Assembly (NCBI GenBank): GCA_905235085.1
Contig: CAJOKD010000011.1
Coordinates: 1-64,000, forward strand
Source: an uncultured Bacteroidales bacterium
GTDB lineage: Bacteria > Bacteroidota > Bacteroidia > Bacteroidales > UBA932
DNA length: 64,000 bases
Reading direction: 5' to 3'
Program-made: the position numbers and the translations under genes
Notes under the pieces: generated by a model
What the model saw: the letters and a program-made list of their open reading frames with translations, nothing else
Database searches by the model: none
Told to the model about the DNA's origin: nothing
Shown here: piece by piece, positions 61,277 to 64,000 of the stretch
Layout: each line of letters opens with the position of its first letter
Position numbering within the stretch: position 1 is the first letter of the stretch

Positions 61277-62566
61277 ATGACAGGAGCAATGGGAGACATT
61301 ACTGACAATCTGAACTTGGAAAGCATAGAGCCCACCGACTGGACGCCTATCCAGTCGATGATCAAGGTCATCGGTATCGGTGGCGGTGGATGCAACGCCG
61401 TCAATTATATGTACCGCCAGAAGGTGCAGGGTTGCAGTTTCATAGTCTGCAACACCGACCGTCAGGCCCTAGACGAGAGCCCGGTCCCTGTCAAGGTGCA
61501 CATCGGCAGGAACGCCCTCGGAGCCGGGACTGACCCGGTCAAGGGACGCAATGCGGCCATCGAGGCTGAGGAATTGATCAAGAAAGTGGTCCTTGGAGAA
61601 GGAACCCAGATGCTGTTCATAACCGCCGGTATGGGCGGCGGCACCGGTACCGGCGCCGCCCCGCAGATCGCCAAATACGCGAAAGACAAAGGCATACTTA
61701 CAGTTGCCGTCGTGACTATCCCGTTCGAGAACGAAGGGTCGATGGCGATGTCCAGGGCGATCGACGGAATACACGAACTCGTCAAGAACGTAGACAGCCT
61801 GCTCATCATCAACAACGAGAAGCTCTACGACTTCTTCGGCGACCACCTCATCCAGGATGCATTCCCGAAAGCCGACGAAGTCCTTGCCACCGCCGTCCAG
61901 GGCATCACGGAAATAATTTCCAAGCCCGGATATATCAACGTTGATTTCGAAGATATCAAGTCGATGATGGCCAACAGCGGAATGGCGCTGATGGGATGCG
62001 GTACCGGAACTGGAGAAAACAGGATCGAGGATGCGGTGGTCGGAGCCTTGCAGTCCCCTCTTCTGAACGATTTCGACCTCAAGACGGCCAAGAGCCTCCT
62101 GGTCAACATAACCTGCGGGAAGAACGAACAGGGCCTGACTATGGACGACCTTGCCGCGATAAATGCAAAGATCGACGAATACACCGGAAAGGTCAACAAG
62201 TTCAAGACCGGACTGGTCTGGGAAACGGATCCTTCAGTAGGAGACCAGGTCAAGATCACGGCCATTGCCACAGGCTTCAGGGTGAACGACCTCTCGAGGA
62301 TTACCAAGAACGACCTGGGCAACATAATAATGATCGGAAAGGACTTCAAATACGTCAAGACTCCGGACTACAACAAAGAAGACCGCGGCTCCGGACTGGA
62401 CCAGAGACTCAATACGATAGGATTCAACGCAGCCGACAATGTCAAGCGCTACCACTTCGACCAGGACAAGAAGCCTGTGCTCGTGGTAGAACCAGGACAG
62501 TCGGTCAGTGAACTGGAAAGCGTTCCGGCCATCAAACGCGCGGTACGTCAGGAAAAGGAACAATAA
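61277..62566 (+). CDS. ftsZ: cell division protein FtsZ
   Basis: FtsZ is the tubulin-like GTPase of the Z ring. The 429-residue protein has VIGIGGGGCNAVNYMY, the GTP signature MGGGTGTGAAPQIAKYAKDK and the T7 loop VDFEDIKSMM. The C-terminus ends with LESVPAIKRAVRQEKEQ, a plausible conserved tail for FtsA binding. It starts on the base after the ftsA stop; a second ATG at 61289 is possible but would sit only 2 nt after AGGAG. It closes the division block before gltX, 12 bp upstream of that gene. Confidence 0.97.
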   Translation: MTGAMGDITDNLNLESIEPTDWTPIQSMIKVIGIGGGGCNAVNYMYRQKVQGCSFIVCNTDRQALDESPVPVKVHIGRNALGAGTDPVKGRNAAIEAEELIKKVVLGEGTQMLFITAGMGGGTGTGAAPQIAKYAKDKGILTVAVVTIPFENEGSMAMSRAIDGIHELVKNVDSLLIINNEKLYDFFGDHLIQDAFPKADEVLATAVQGITEIISKPGYINVDFEDIKSMMANSGMALMGCGTGTGENRIEDAVVGALQSPLLNDFDLKTAKSLLVNITCGKNEQGLTMDDLAAINAKIDEYTGKVNKFKTGLVWETDPSVGDQVKITAIATGFRVNDLSRITKNDLGNIIMIGKDFKYVKTPDYNKEDRGSGLDQRLNTIGFNAADNVKRYHFDQDKKPVLVVEPGQSVSELESVPAIKRAVRQEKEQ

Positions 62567-62578
62567 GGAACAGGATAA

Positions 62579-64000
62579 ATGGAAAGAAGGACAAGAGTTA
62601 GGTTCGCCCCGTCGCCAACCGGCCCACTGCATATGGGAGGAGTACGTACGGCATTATACAACTATCTGTATGCCAAGCAGAAAGGAGGAGATTTCATAAT
62701 CAGGATCGAAGATACCGACTCCAACAGGTTCGTACCTGGTGCTGAAGAATACATAATCGAATCTCTCAAATGGTGCGGAATCATCCCTGACGAAGGAGTA
62801 GACTCCGAAGGGAAAGTAGTCGAAGTGGCCAGCGAAAGGCACCCTCACGCCCCGTACCGACAGAGCCAGAGACGCGGAATCTACCGGAAATATGCTGAAC
62901 AGCTCATAGCCAACGGCTATGCCTACTACGCCTTCGATTCGTCGGAAGCTCTGGAGAAAGCCCGCGCAGAAGCCGAAGCATCCGGAAGCACTTTCATCTA
63001 CAACCAGACCACCAGGATGCATCTCCGCAATTCCCTGACCCTTCCTTCAGAGGAGGTCGCAAGGCTGCTGGAGGAGACTTCGGACTGGACTATCCGATTC
63101 AAGATGCCTGAAGATACCGTGGTGGCGATGGACGACCTGATCCGGGGCCATATCGAAGTCAACACGGACACGCTGGATGACAAAGTCCTTTGGAAGAGGG
63201 CTGACGAACTGCCCACGTACCACCTGGCCAACATCGTGGACGACCATCTGATGGAGATCAGCGAGGTCATACGCGGAGAAGAATGGCTCCCTTCCCTGCC
63301 TCTGCATTATATGCTGTACAAGGCTTTCGGGTGGGAGGATTCCCGTCCTCGTTTCGCCCACCTTCCGCTGCTCCTCAAACCGGTCGGCAACGGAAAGCTC
63401 AGCAAGCGCGACGGCGACAAGATGGGATTCCCTGTATTCCCTCTCGAATGGAAGAGCCCTGCTGGTGAGACATCCCACGGCTACCGCGAAGACGGGTACT
63501 TCCCTGAAGCCTTCGTCAACCTCCTGGCGATGCTGGGCTGGAATCCGGGAACCGAGCAGGAGATATTCTCGATGGAAGAGCTGATCGCTGCGTTCTCCCT
63601 GGACAAGGTCGGTAAATCAGGTTCGAAGTTCAATCCGGAGAAGGCCAAATGGTTCAACAAGGAATATCTCAGGATGAAGTCAGATGAGGAACTGACGGAA
63701 CTCCTCGTCCCGGTCCTGGAAGGCCACGGCATAAACGTCATCGAGTGCCCTAAGTGCGCCCTTACCATCGGTGCGGTATTCAACACCGCCGGAGGTGACC
63801 TGACGAAGCATATATTCACGAAGGACTATGTCCGCAGCGTGGTGGCCTTCACCAAGGAGAGGGCGACCTTCGTAAAGGATTTCTGGACAATCGCTTCATA
63901 TCTGTTCGTAGCTCCTAAGGACTTCGAAGCCTTCGGCATCAAGGCGGGAGCTGCAGTGGAACAACAGGCATCGAACAGACCTGTGGACCCTCGTGCGAAG
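62579..64000 (+). CDS. gltX: glutamyl-tRNA synthetase, cut by right edge
   Basis: This class I enzyme charges tRNA-Glu. The ATG at 62579-62581 lies 12 bp after the ftsZ stop. The 474 codons visible in the window show the HIGH-type motif [20 protein letters not shown], the glutamate-site region [17 protein letters not shown], the KMSKS-type [14 protein letters not shown], and the start of the anticodon-binding domain. The frame is open to the last base, so only the C-terminal tail is missing. The ORF track omits it because it has no stop in the window. It may share the ftsZ transcript. Confidence 0.95.
   Translation, partial: MERRTRVRFAPSPTGPLHMGGVRTALYNYLYAKQKGGDFIIRIEDTDSNRFVPGAEEYIIESLKWCGIIPDEGVDSEGKVVEVASERHPHAPYRQSQRRGIYRKYAEQLIANGYAYYAFDSSEALEKARAEAEASGSTFIYNQTTRMHLRNSLTLPSEEVARLLEETSDWTIRFKMPEDTVVAMDDLIRGHIEVNTDTLDDKVLWKRADELPTYHLANIVDDHLMEISEVIRGEEWLPSLPLHYMLYKAFGWEDSRPRFAHLPLLLKPVGNGKLSKRDGDKMGFPVFPLEWKSPAGETSHGYREDGYFPEAFVNLLAMLGWNPGTEQEIFSMEELIAAFSLDKVGKSGSKFNPEKAKWFNKEYLRMKSDEELTELLVPVLEGHGINVIECPKCALTIGAVFNTAGGDLTKHIFTKDYVRSVVAFTKERATFVKDFWTIASYLFVAPKDFEAFGIKAGAAVEQQASNRPVDPRAK

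Overview
The window looks like chromosomal DNA of a moderately GC-rich member of the Bacteroidales (phylum Bacteroidota). The evidence is the division and cell-wall gene order mraZ-rsmH-ftsL-ftsI-murE-mraY-murD-ftsW-murG-murC-ftsQ-ftsA-ftsZ, several promoters of the Bacteroidota form TAnnTTTG, few Shine-Dalgarno sites, a serine-type sulfatase, a Bacteroides-like sialidase, FISUMP and Big_2 surface-lipoprotein domains, and a DUF6443/RHS-type YD-repeat protein. No rRNA, tRNA, CRISPR array, insertion sequence or phage gene was seen. TAG, TGA and TAA all act as ordinary stops here. One exception sits at the left edge, where a TAG splits an otherwise open YD-repeat frame.

Layout. 1-2673 (minus): YD-repeat protein interrupted by an in-frame amber codon and running off the left edge. 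2819-3472 (minus): secreted Lys/Ala-rich coiled-coil protein. 3503-7125 (minus): etfB-etfA-acyl-CoA dehydrogenase operon with a clear promoter and an inverted repeat in its leader. 7200-8285 (minus): membrane-anchored AraC-type regulator. 8335-14906 (minus): apparent operon of a SPOR lipoprotein, a degenerate M28 peptidase fused to a TonB C-terminal domain, leuS and two YitT proteins, closed by a terminator. 14958-15263: remnant of a sialate O-acetylesterase. 15361-18641 (plus): AraC regulator, then a carboxyltransferase (PycB/OadA-like) protein and a uracil-DNA-glycosylase-family protein. 18631-24390 (minus): sulfatase, organophosphate-type MFS transporter and a large FISUMP lipoprotein. 24520-26901 (plus): HAD phosphatase, YqiA-like esterase and lipoate-protein ligase. 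26878-27559 (minus): deletion scar joining fragments of an FAD oxidoreductase and a sodium:solute symporter. 27563-34103 (minus): 2-oxoacid dehydrogenase complex (E2, E3, fused E1) followed by an alcohol dehydrogenase. 34219-36029 (plus): split transketolase. 36154-36852 (plus): RadC. 36858-39949 (minus): LEA-type lipoprotein, SPOR protein, rpoN and upp. 40038-45134 (plus): miaB, glpK, glpF and cardiolipin synthase. 45169-46746 (minus): sialidase. 46941-64000 (plus): the dcw cluster, then gltX running off the right edge.

How the genes work together. LplA can lipoylate the nearby E2, which works with E3 and the fused E1. EtfAB takes electrons from the adjacent acyl-CoA dehydrogenase. GlpF and GlpK take up and phosphorylate glycerol next to a phospholipid-making cardiolipin synthase. 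The dcw block supplies most of lipid II synthesis and the divisome core, but murF and ddl are not in it.

The most notable observations are: (i) five TGGAA boxes, four at exact 10-bp spacing, directly upstream of mraZ, resembling a MraZ autoregulatory operator; (ii) an M28-family protein that has lost most zinc ligands and carries a TonB C-terminal domain; (iii) the amber codon inside the YD-repeat gene; (iv) promoters whose -7 box lies only 5-7 nt from an ATG, suggesting leaderless genes or tiny leader ORFs; (v) an intrinsic terminator inside the 3' end of a coding sequence at a convergent overlap; and (vi) a carboxyltransferase whose biotinyl-like domain lacks the biotin lysine.
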